From positions 136,989,726-137,053,725 of the forward strand of contig OY294067.1 in assembly GCA_958510875.1 (NCBI GenBank): a DNA stretch of 64,000 bases, read 5' to 3'. Source of the DNA: Endomychus coccineus. Lineage: Eukaryota > Arthropoda > Insecta > Coleoptera > Endomychidae. Both the position numbers and the translations under genes were made by a program. Shown here piece after piece: positions 41,645-53,800 of the stretch (positions are counted from its first letter, which is position 1; each line of letters starts with the position of its first letter). A model generated the notes under the pieces. It ran no database searches and was not told where the DNA came from. It saw nothing but the letters and a program-made list of their open reading frames with translations.

Positions 41645-41872
41645 TTATGCTACAGCGGTCAGAAATGCCAGAGAATCCCTGAAGCTTTGGTTAAATTATA
41701 TGGACCAAAAGTTCAAAGTTTGGATCTGAGTTATAATGAATTGGTGACACTACGTGGCTTAGAAGGTTTCCCACTCCTGAAGGAGCTAGTGCTTGATAAT
41801 AATGATTTGACAGATTCGCTAGTTTTGCCGTATCTACCACATCTGAATCTATTATCATTAAATAAGAATCAG
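41645..41872 (+). CDS. LRMDA: LRMDA exon A (LRR exon)
   Basis: 228 nt, 76 complete codons, acceptor TTGTTCCAG and donor GTATGT. The in-frame TGA about 17 bp upstream shows it is not the first coding exon. Confidence 0.88.
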
Positions 41873-44800
41873 GTATGTATATTAACAAATGAAGAGAGTA
41901 GGTTTCATGTTTCACAAGAGCATTTTTAGTACGAGAGTTAACAAGTTTCATATATCATACGTCATGAAATATTCAAAATAAATTTACTTTATACAAACAT
42001 ATCTAGATTTCTATAGATGGCGTGAAGTAAGTAAAATATCAACTTAGGTATCGTCATTATATTTACTCAAAATCTTTTCCATATAAGGAAGCATAATCCA
42101 TTTCTACATGATATTTGATTATCCCATTCTCCCCTATTGCCTATAGGATTTCTGCTTCCACTGAAATTGAATATATGGCATGAGCATTTCTGATTTTCTA
42201 TAAAATGTGAATACTAAACCCAAAGGGATTCCTTCCTCGTACTATATATATGAAATTTGGTATCAACATAGTTTTTTAAAGCTGTGAATTGTTCAATTTA
42301 AGAATATTTCTTCCATTTTTTTCTTCGTGTCAACATTAAAATGGTTACCCAACCAAAATTTCAGTCTCGTGATAAGTTGAGTAACACTATATTCGACTGG
42401 AGCCTCGGTCTTAAGAACAACATGATCTCTGTTTGATCTTTTGAAAGTTCACTCAATCAAATAAGATTCCAATATGAGACTAAACATTATGATCAATAGA
42501 TTCTCGGTCTTAAGAACAACATGATTTCTGTTTGATCTTTTCAAAGTTCACTCAATCTGATAAGATTCATTATGAGACTAAACATTATGATCAATAGATT
42601 CTTCAAATATTAATTTGAACATCCTTTCCAGATATTTGACATAGAAGCTCTCATGATAAAAATTCGTCACAACTTACCTATAATTACATATTTAAGTCTA
42701 TTAGGAAACAAAGCTTGTCCGAATCAATTATCAGATTTAGAAAATGATGATGAAGACTACCAACGATACAGGTAAATGAATAACTTTTGAGCATCACCGC
42801 ATATATTATTTATATACCAATATAAGTTTTTCCTGGGTCTGACACTTTTACTGCGCGATCTGCAGAACTGTGTAGAAGACTTTCTGCCTTAGTTGTACCA
42901 TTAAGTCTCAAAAAAAAAGTGTTATCAACAGCTTAACAAATCGCGCTGTATAATTGTCACTTCTAGAAAACTCGTACGAATCTTATAAGCACATCATAGA
43001 GGAAAGACAAGACATCTATGATAGTACATCGTATTATATAAATAATATAAATGGTGATAAAACTAATTATATAACATTACCATACATTCCGGAGACCTAA
43101 GAGAAAATTAAGGAAGGTTCAAAAAATTATTACATAAATGTTGCGCATAAATCTACCAACAGTGTTAAATCGTTGATACCTCAAGGTAGACAAACCCACA
43201 TACTACATAAATTAAATTGTTTCGATTGCGATGGGACTTTTACACGAATCTCTGCACATTATCTACAAAATAGAATATATGGCCATAGCACTTAAAACAA
43301 AAACGTACACTGCCCTTGCTAAAATTGTTCTGAATGTAAGCATTGATTCGATTATAAAAATGTTAATATCTCATCTAAAGAAACCAATTATTAAAACCGA
43401 TCAATCCTGGAGAGGATTCGCATAGTGAACAGTAACATTGGTACACCAAAGATGTTTCTTATCGTGGTCATAAATTTCAAACACGTTTTGAATTATAGGT
43501 TCTTCAGCGCAAAGGAATTTGGTGCCAAACTATTTTGAGTCGTCGCGGAGAAATGATGTCTTTAACTGTAGAAGAATTCATGTGTAGTGGTTTTTGATAC
43601 ATATTTACATATTTGGATGTTGATGTGTTACAATTTCGATGAATGGTATTTTGTTTGTTGTTGTTAATTTGTTTCAATTAACACATTGTTAATTGAAATG
43701 CGATAAAGATGCTTGGTGTTTGGTACAATTTGTTGAAAAAAATCCGCGCTTTAGTTGAAGCATTATTTCGAACGTCTTCTGATGATGATCGTCAGACCGA
43801 AACGTATGTACGTGAAGACGATAATTGATTAATAGTAGACATAAGTGTCAATGTGTCCTATTTCCCAAGAAACCTGGCTCAAGAATCAATATTATATAAA
43901 ATATGACGAAATTTACTGCACTCGGACACTACCCCCTTCCAGTGTAATAGTGACTCAATCGAGATTATTTTCTGGGCTGCTGGGAAACAGACTTTTGTAT
44001 CAGAGGTTGTTTGTCGAATTCCTAGAAAGGTATGAACATATTCATGAGAAGAAGGTGTGGTGATTGGTTTTAGTTTCCGCTCTTCCGGACATTAACGAAA
44101 TGGCTAGGAATGTTTTGTTCAGCTTACTATCAGAAAAATCGAAACATGAATACGAAAAACAGTACCTACTATTGACGAATTGGTGTAGTTCGAGGAAGAT
44201 AATCGGAAAATGTTTGGAATGCATACTTGTTTGAAAATGTGAATAAACCTCCTACACTTCGGGCGATTTACTCCATGCTAAAAACAACACTACATGTGAA
44301 AAATATTTTTAATATAAGGAGAGTAAAAATTGATCGCCCTTCTCAAACAGCAATGTAGGATACAGAACCAAAAAATCCAAAGTTTTTACTGAGAAAGAAG
44401 TCAATACACTTTTATTTGAAGCTCCCGTTCAACCGTATTTGACAAAAAAGGTAATTTATTTTGTACTTTAAATGTAATCACGCAGAATATATGCGTTATT
44501 TTGTACTATTTGTCCATTCATAGAAAGATCTAATGAGTACACTTCTGTTCTTGAGATACCCTTATGGAAAATATTTTGACCAGAATGTGGGTATAAATGC
44601 TATTGGAAAAACACCACAAGATATTGCTAACTCTTGTAATCTACCAGATGCTAAATTGTACACTGGTATCTAGCAACAATGTATCAATTTGCGCTCTAAA
44701 TAAGCAAATAGCTAATGTGTGCCAGAACTTTACTCTATATGGCTCATCATAACGTGTTTGTAATGGTTTTTGTACTGCATCAAGTCGTATGAACACATGA

Positions 44801-47800
44801 GTCTAGTTGTCGATATATGAAAACATTTGTATTGGTGTGAGTTTAGAATGATGTTTAGGAGTTTTTTAACAGATATTGTGGGGTCTAAACATCGACATAT
44901 ACATATGGACTGCGCGTGGCAATGATAAGCGCGGCTAGTTCAGGCGAGAGAGCGGGAAAACGAAGAGGCCGGCTCTATCGCGTTTCTATTGGCCGCTGCG
45001 TACTGTAGGTAGTATGTTTACGTCCCGAGCCGGCCTTTTCGTTTTCCCTCTCTCTCGCCTGCACTAGCCGCGCTTATCATTGCCACGCGCAGCCCATATG
45101 TATATGTCGATGGGTCTAAATTATTTGTAAATGGAAAAACACTCCAGAGAGTCGAAAGACTTCCCATGAACCGTTTCAGCTGGGGCTAAATTCAGTCCAT
45201 CCTAAGAATCCTAGAACCAGAAAGACAGTTGAAATATCAGTATATTTCTCACTGTCGTGATATTTGATTTTTGATTCCGATGAACGGTGAAATCTCTCAA
45301 ATATGTTGGGACTAAATGATCCAATTTGCATAATGTGTATTGTTCCTTTTTGACTCAAGGGCCGGCCGTCCCAAAAATACCCGCGTCTGTTTCATGTCCC
45401 AGTCCGGGCCTGTGTCGTTGTCTACAAATGTGTGAACATAATCCCATAATATTTCTTAGAGTGATCCGGAAGTTAGATGAACATGTTCTATCATCTTTAA
45501 TACTCGTTTCGGATTGAAAGATGTGTACAATTTTCCACGATGTTAGGTAGCTGGATGAACACAATGGAGGGTTGAGATAAAATAGTAACCCATGAATAAA
45601 GCCGAATATTGTTCAATTATTTATGACTTCTGCTTAGGCATTTAGGAATAAGATTCATAATATAAATGGAGTTCATCCACTGAAATAAAGCATCTTTGTT
45701 GTAATTATTTGGAGACATCTCTTTCTATTTTAAAATCATGCTTTTGCTGCCACCTTATCTTAAATAACTTCGGTTACAGCACATTTGTTGCCATCCGGGC
45801 TCTCATTACGGTTGATTTATCAAAGTAATAGGCTTAAAAACCAAACGTGCCCGTCTTCTACTCGTACATACCCCATACTACCACACTCTGATCATTACTT
45901 GTCTCACTTTCGTAATTGTTCAAATCTTGATCGTGGTTATATCGAATCAGTTGATGAATTATCATGGCGGAACCTGTGGTAGTAATGACGCTGAAAATTA
46001 TCACTGTAAAAACTTCAATAAAGCTTAGTCCACCTTAATCCACGTAATCTCAAGAACTAATGAGTACACTGCTGTTTTTGAGATACCATGATGGAGAATG
46101 CATTGACCAGAATGTGGGTCAAAGTGATATTGGAAAAACACGACAAGATGTTGCCAACTTTTTTAATTTACCAGATGCTAAATTGTATACAGGTATCTAG
46201 TGACAGTGCATCATCAATTTGCGCTCTCAATACACAGATATCTAATGTGTACCTGAACTTTGTGTTAGTAATGGTTTTTGTATGCATCATGTTGTACTGA
46301 CACATGAGTATAGTTGTCGATATATGAAAATATTTGTGTTGTTGTGAGTTCGGGTTGGCACAGGTTTTAGGTTTCGAATGATGGTTAGGAGTTTTCTGAC
46401 AGCTATCGTGGTGTTTAAATTATTTGTAAGTCAAAAAAACTCTCCAGGGAGTCGTAACGACTTCTCATAAGCCATTTCAGCTGGGGCTAGATCCAGTCCA
46501 TCCTGAGGATCCTAGAACCAGTCGGTGAAATATTAGTATATTTCTCACTGGCGTGATATTTCATTGTTGATTTCAATGAACGGTGAAGTATCTCGATCTT
46601 GCTATTTGTTTGTGGGTGATACCATGTGCTTTTGTGATGTGTAATTCCAAACATAATTCCCAGGTATGTTGCACTTCCGAATTGCCGACCTTGTTGTTGT
46701 TTTCTGTGGCATGCCGAATCCAACCAACCAACCTTTATACAACCTGCGTGTCACTGTTTCTGCTGTCATATCAGGGATTAGTAATACTTCCGGCCCTTTA
46801 CAGTACCTATACGTTAGACGGTAGAAGAGGTCCGATGAAGGCTATATTAATAATATAATATAAATATATGTGCTGGGAGCGTTCCGTTAGTAAGGGCTAT
46901 TGTTGTATGCCTACTGTCCTAGTATGCAGCCAAATTATATATTTCTGACATGCGAAGAAAGATTTTCACCAGGATGTCGAATCTAAGTATTTTATTGGCT
47001 AAATACATTTGCTTCGAAGTAGTGTTGTAGTTTCTCGTACACTTGAGTGAGCAAATTCGTGCATGAATCTGAATATTTTTACCCCATGTTTTTTGAGATG
47101 TACGACCTGGCCTATCTTCTTCCTTTGAAGGGTCGCAATATATAGATACGTTCGAATCTGGTATGAAAATAACTAACAATTTAAGAGAGGATTGTTAGGA
47201 AAGAAGTTAAGCTCATCGTCGCTCAACTGTTCCTTACTTTTTTCTTCATAATTCATTGAGTATGGCATCCAGATTGTTTCCACTCGTGACAAAGCACCTG
47301 CAACAACGTTGAGTGCTCTATGTGTCCCACATCAGTGGAAAATTGGGATGTGAAGTCTAACTGACCTAGTTGTCGCTAGTAAGCTTTTTGGTTTTTATTT
47401 GGAGGCAATAATTACAGGCTTATGGTCTGTATATTAAGTGGAAGTATTACCTTCTAACATGTACCGAAAATATTTTATGGCACTATGAATGGCCAGGAAT
47501 TCCCAGTACTGTGTACTATAGGATTGTAGAGCTGATGTTGATCTACAAGAATAAAAACTAAGTGGTTCGAAATAATTATCACTCATTTGATGAAGAGCTA
47601 CGCCTATAGACAAATCTGAAGCATCCAACATCAACACGAGTGGCAGAGTTGAAGGGTGGGCCAACGTAATAGCATATTTTATTTCTTGCTTTCATTTCTG
47701 GAATGCAAAAGTAGCTATAGCTGTCCATTGGATCTCATTGTTATCTTATTTTTTACCTTTCGTTAGATGATGTAGTAGGGATTGTGTTTCAATTGTGTGT

Positions 47801-50800
47801 GCTAGAAATCTTCTATAAGAATGTATCATTCTCAGAAATCGGAAATCGACGTAAGGCTTTGGTTCTTTTTAAAAGTTAATAATTTTGAATGGTAGTAGGT
47901 GGTGTTGTTAAGTCTCGTATTCAGGAATTGAGATGGTAGTTATACCAAAAAACTAATTCAGCACAGGTGACTGATATGAATTGACGATTTAGTCTTGCAG
48001 AAATGGTATAGACGATGTTTGAAGTGTTCAACTTCGCTATTAGAAGCATTGAAACGTTATCGACGTAAACGAAACAGGAGGGTAAATCACCTGAGACTCG
48101 ATGGATACGTTGGAAAGTTTGGGCTGCATCGCATAACCCGAATAGCATAGCCATAAATTCAAAAAGTTCGAACCGTGTTATTACTGTTGTTTTGTGGATG
48201 TCTTTAGGGTCAATTGGAGTGTGATGATGGTCATGTATATTGTCAATTAAGAAAAAACTTCTAAAAACTTGCAAGATCAACAATATGTGATGCGGGATAT
48301 CGATCTGGAACGATGACTGTATTGGAAGTGATGGAGAAGTCAATCAATATCGAGCTCATCCAATACCTAGAGAGCTCAAAAATCGGATGACCGGCAATAT
48401 GGCTTCCGTCAGCAGAGATCAACAAGAGACCTGCCTACCTATGTAACATGAAATATGGGGAATCTCTTGATGTAGCATTGAATATCTCCAAAGCATTCAA
48501 CCAAGTCTGGCACCAAACACTTATTGTGAAACTTTTGTAAAATGGTTTGCCGCCTCAACTTTGCCGCTTACTATCGAGTTTTCTCTCAGATGGATCATTC
48601 CATGTGGTATCGTCCGACACAATGGCTATCAACCAACTTTGTTTCTGCTCCATATCAACAATCTGTTGGAACAGCTGACCACCTGTCCCGTCTATGGCTC
48701 TGCATATGACGGTACACTTCATACCGATTTCTCTTCTAGAGCCCGTGTACTATCTAATGAAGTCAAAGGAACGAGACAGAGCCAGGTTGATGCAATCAAT
48801 GAAGATCTAGCAATGATTTTGGAATGTGGATCTGATAATCTAGTAGAGTTGAATACAACCAACTTAAGCTTGAAGCTTCCCCGTGAAGGCGTATCCCCCA
48901 ATCCCCCCATGATAATGTTAGGTACAAATATTCCTATGAAGACTTCCATATCCATGCTCGGGATCACCACCAACAGCAACCGCAAGAGCAAAACCGCTTC
49001 ACAAAAACTTGGTTTTATATTTTGTGCCAAGAACTACTTGAGATACCAGCAGCTCATCATAATCTACAAAGCACATATTCGACCTGCCCTGGAGTACTGT
49101 TCACATGTTTCGAATTCGGCTAGTTTTATTTCCGGTTCGTAGAAATAAATTTTCAAAAATGTTTATACTGTTTATCAGAAGCAATGTTAAAGCTTACAAG
49201 GTTGATACAGAAGTGATCTCATTTACAGCAGGATCCTAAATTTATAAGTTACTATTATCTCTAAACTTACTAATTGCAATTGTAAGCTATTCTCAACGAT
49301 CATTTTCATGAATTGACTAAAATGTCGAATTCATGTGAAACTATAGTCTATATAAACAATTACTTATTATATTATAACAATTACCCATTGTAATTAATAT
49401 AATTTTACCTTTATAGGATACATAAGCTAAAGCTCTTGGATTCTATCCAGAAGAGAACTATTCGCCTGACTATCACACTTACGAATTCATTGATGTCTCT
49501 AGAAAATCGTAGATCTCTCCCTTTTCTATAGATATTTCCATGGTTGGTGTTCATCAGAAATCGATCGATAGGGGGACTAGAAGAGCTCAAGCTAGTCACC
49601 CCTTCATTTTCAAGCTCGAGACCTCCAAAACTTCTTCCTACTAGACTTTTCTATCGAATAGCGAAGTTGTGGAACTCTTTGTCTAGTAAGGTCTTTCCCT
49701 ATGCCTATAGCCTCCAAACTTTCAAGAATGCTTATCTCTTCTCTCAACTTCCCACCGCTGGCTTACACGATGTTCTTCGAACATCATAGGTTTTCCTCTC
49801 GTGTAGTCAAAGTATACAAGAAAAATCAAAGTAATCTCTACACCACCTCCGTTTTCGGGCACCATTAGGAGTGGGCTTGACCAAGAGGTGTAAGATGGTC
49901 CGCACATTCCTTGGTCAAACTTTCCTTGAAACTTTTGGAGGGGGAAAAATTCAGTCTGCATCCGTGTCGTAAAAAATTACAACTCATTTGCTTTATCATA
50001 TACAATCAAACGACTGGAATTGAAGCCATTTGCCTACACTTAGCCTTGGTTGTGTTGCTGGTTTTTCGAATAATTACATGGTGGAGTACATTTTTAGAAT
50101 TTTCACCAAATTTGAAATCAACCAGCAGTATTTGCCGTCTGGCTTGTATCATGAACTTCATTTTGATTGGGAGCGGTAGCGATGAGGAGTGAAACAATAA
50201 GATCTTGAAGATAAATGACCACTGGGGGCAGTGAGGACTCCAATTTGTAGAGTTTGGTGGAACGAGAGTCATCTATACTGACCCTATTGGGTGTTATTGA
50301 AAAAATTGATTTTGAACTAACTTTTTCACCAATTTTATCTGCTATAACCGGAAGTTGGTCCGACACTTAAGGTGACTGTGGCCTGAGCTTGGCTTGGAAG
50401 ACTATCCATCGCATATCAGTTTGCATTGTTAGCATACACCATATCCATCATCTTCATTGATTTATTCACCATCAAAATATTATCGATACAGCTGAGAAAT
50501 CAGATTTACATGAACAGAATAAAAATTGGTGGATACCACCATCGCGATTATGATAATTAAAATTGAATTCGGATGCAATCGAAGTGTGAAATACTTGGAC
50601 TAAAAAGTGACTGAATTATTCCTGACCAATCACTTTTTCAGATACCTGACATATCTATGCAATACGGCAGTTTACTATTACAAACTTTAAATATAGTTAG
50701 TTTTGTTGCGAGTATTGATTACAATTTTTTAAATTGAATTTCGTATTTGAATGGAGGACATCTAAATGTCTACCAAAATGATATTTTGTTGAATAAATTA

Positions 50801-53800
50801 AAATGGTTTCAGATACTACGTATTACATCATCTTCCAAACCTAAAATTCCTCGATTCAACTAAAGTTCGAGAGTTCGAAAAAGTAGAAGCCAAACGAAGA
50901 GGGCAGTTCATGAAAATTGTACGACCTATCGTTTCAACTGATGATAATCGAGGCAATAACTCTCCCACAAATACTTTCACTCCATTATCTCGATCGATAA
51001 GAAGTTTTGACGACCATAAAGGTGAGAGATAATAACTTATTAGGTCCTGAATTATTTCTCGAAATTGAGTTCAGTAAACTTTTGAAATTGCTAGGATAAA
51101 CTAGAGATAAATTGAGTTCTTTAGTAATTTGTATCTATTTCAACGCATGCATACCCGAATAGTTAATCCGAGCCATTTAGCGAACAAACGTGACTAATTT
51201 TGATTTGGTAACAAGATTATCAACAAAAATATAAATTATAAAAAGAACTGTTTTAATTTAAAGCAATACTGAAATAATTTTATTGCTATACTGCTATTAA
51301 CTATTAATACCACAACGCTATTTCTTCATTATTCTGTTTTCCTATACATCTATTTTTATTATATTTGTAATGTTCAATTACATAACAAATATTACTAACA
51401 ATGTATAAATAACAACCATAGCAAGATTATCAACAGAAATATGAATTATAAGAAGAAATATTTCATTTGAAACAATCAGGAATTAATTATATAGATACAG
51501 TAACCCCGACATAAGCCCGCACATGATAGAAGAGAGAGAGACAGAGAGAGAGAGGAAGAGAGAGAGAGAGAAATATATATTGAATAAATTTCTATATACA
51601 AGGTGAGTCAGTTTTTTGTAGACAAACTCCAACAGGAGATAGAACAGATGTTTCTAAGAAGAAAAGTTCCTATTAGCATATGTCGTAGAAGGCTTCGTTT
51701 TCGAGATACAGGGTGTTGGAATTGAAAAAAAAAATTTCGTTTTTTGCGAATATCGCTGGAACCGTTCATTGCACAGAAAACAGCTTTCGTAAGCATTTTC
51801 TACTCATAGTGAGCTATGTTTTGTGCGATAAAAAATTTTTTTTTACTCATAATTGGTGAAGATTTTGAAGGGGTAGTGGGTGTTTGTCCCCCCCCCTCTT
51901 CTAAGCCACTGGAAAAAAGTACGGTTTTGAGACGCCCATTTGAACCGCCAATGTTTTCTACACAAAAAAGGTACTTCTGTTCATAAGCTCTAAAGTTGAC
52001 CGTTTTCGAGAAAAATCAACTTTTGTGTTGGAAAACATGGTCAATTCTTTGGAATAAAATTTATTTAATACTAATTAAACAAAATTTATTTAAACGTTAG
52101 AACAAGTAACAAAACCAAAAAATATACCATGTTTTTCAACATAAAAGTTGATTATTCTCGAAAACGGTCAACTTTAGAGCTTATGACCAAGAGTACCTTT
52201 TTTATGTAGAAAACATTAGCGGTTCAAATGGTTGTCTCAAAACCGTACTTTTTCGAGTGGCGTAGAAGTTTGGGAGAGAAACACCCACTACCCCTTCAAA
52301 ATCTCCACCAATTATTACTAAAAAAAAAATTTTTATCGCGCAGAACACAGCTTATTATGAGTAGGAAATGCTTACAAAAGCTGTTTTCTGTACGATACAC
52401 GGTTCCGGAGATATTCGCAAGAAACGAATTTTTTTTTTCAATTTCAATCTCAATATTTCGAAAACGAAGCCTTCTACGACATATGTTTATAGGAACTTAT
52501 CTCCTTAAAAACATTCGTTCTATCTCCTTTTGAAGTTTGTCTACAAAAAACGGACTCACCCTGTATATACAGGGTGTCTCAGATTTCAATCGGCAAAATT
52601 TAATAGACGTTAGAAAATTTGATTTTGAGAAAAAAATTCCTAATAGCATATATGCACAGACGCTTAGTTTTTGAGATACAGGGTGTTGAAATTGATAAAA
52701 AAATTTCGTTTTTTGCGAATATCTCCGGAACCGTTCATCGTACAGAAAACAGCTTTTGCAAGCATTTTCTACTCATAGTAAGTTAAGTTCTATATGATTT
52801 TTTTTTAGATGTTGAAGAGGTAGTTGGTGTTTTTCTCCCCAACTTCTACGCCACTGGAAAAAGTACAGTTTTGAGACAACCATTTGAACCGCCAATGTTT
52901 TCTACACAAAAAAGGTACTCTTGGTCATAAGCTCTAAAATTGACCGTTTTCGAGAAAAATCAACTTTTATGTTGAAAAACATGGTCAATTCTTACCAATT
53001 AAACAAAATTTATTCAAACGTTAGAACAAGAAACAAAACCAAAAAATTGACCACGTTTTTCAACATAAAAGTTGATTTTTCTCGAAAACGGTCAACTTTA
53101 GAGCTTATGACCAAGAGTACCTTTTTTGTGTAGAAAATATTGGCGGTTCGAATGGTGGTCTCAAAACTGTACTGTTTCTAGTGGCGTAGAAGTTGGGGAG
53201 AAAAACACCAACTACCCATTCAAAATCTTCACCAATTATTTTTTATCACACAGAACATACTGTGAGTAGAAAATACTTGCAAAAGCTGTTTTCTGTACGA
53301 TAAACGGTTCCGGAGATATTCGCAAAAAACGAATTTTTTTTATCAATTTCAACACCCTTTATCTCAAAAACTAAGCGTCTGTGCATATATGTTATTAGGA
53401 ATTTTTTTCTCTAAATCAAATTTTCTATGGTCTATTAAATTTTCCCGATTAAAATCTGAGACACCTGTGTATTGATCATGTTTTATATATGGATTGTAGA
53501 ATGTAAATATACCTATAGAAGTGAGAAATATATATACATATAACTTTAGCTTCGTATATTCGCCACTGGAGGCGCTCAGGCAATATATTAGTATGAGGAA
53601 TTATCAATCAGGTTCGGCAACACCGATGATTCAACGTCATGTACACAACGGCACAACGCTCCAAACGACAGGACAGGGGAAGTCAAAAGTCAAGTAATTC
53701 CAACTTATTCTGTTCTATTGCATGGAAACTTACCTGTGAGCAAGTATATGTATACTAAAATATTCTCTAGTCGCTATCTCTACTTTGTATCCAGCTAGAT

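Noticed and set aside
44520..44680. Frame reading NAIGKTPQDIANSCNLPDAK considered as an ankyrin-type exon
   Set aside because: The block is duplicated at 46.1 kb with the frame broken there, it lies between transposon remnants, and one short ankyrin-like phrase is not enough.
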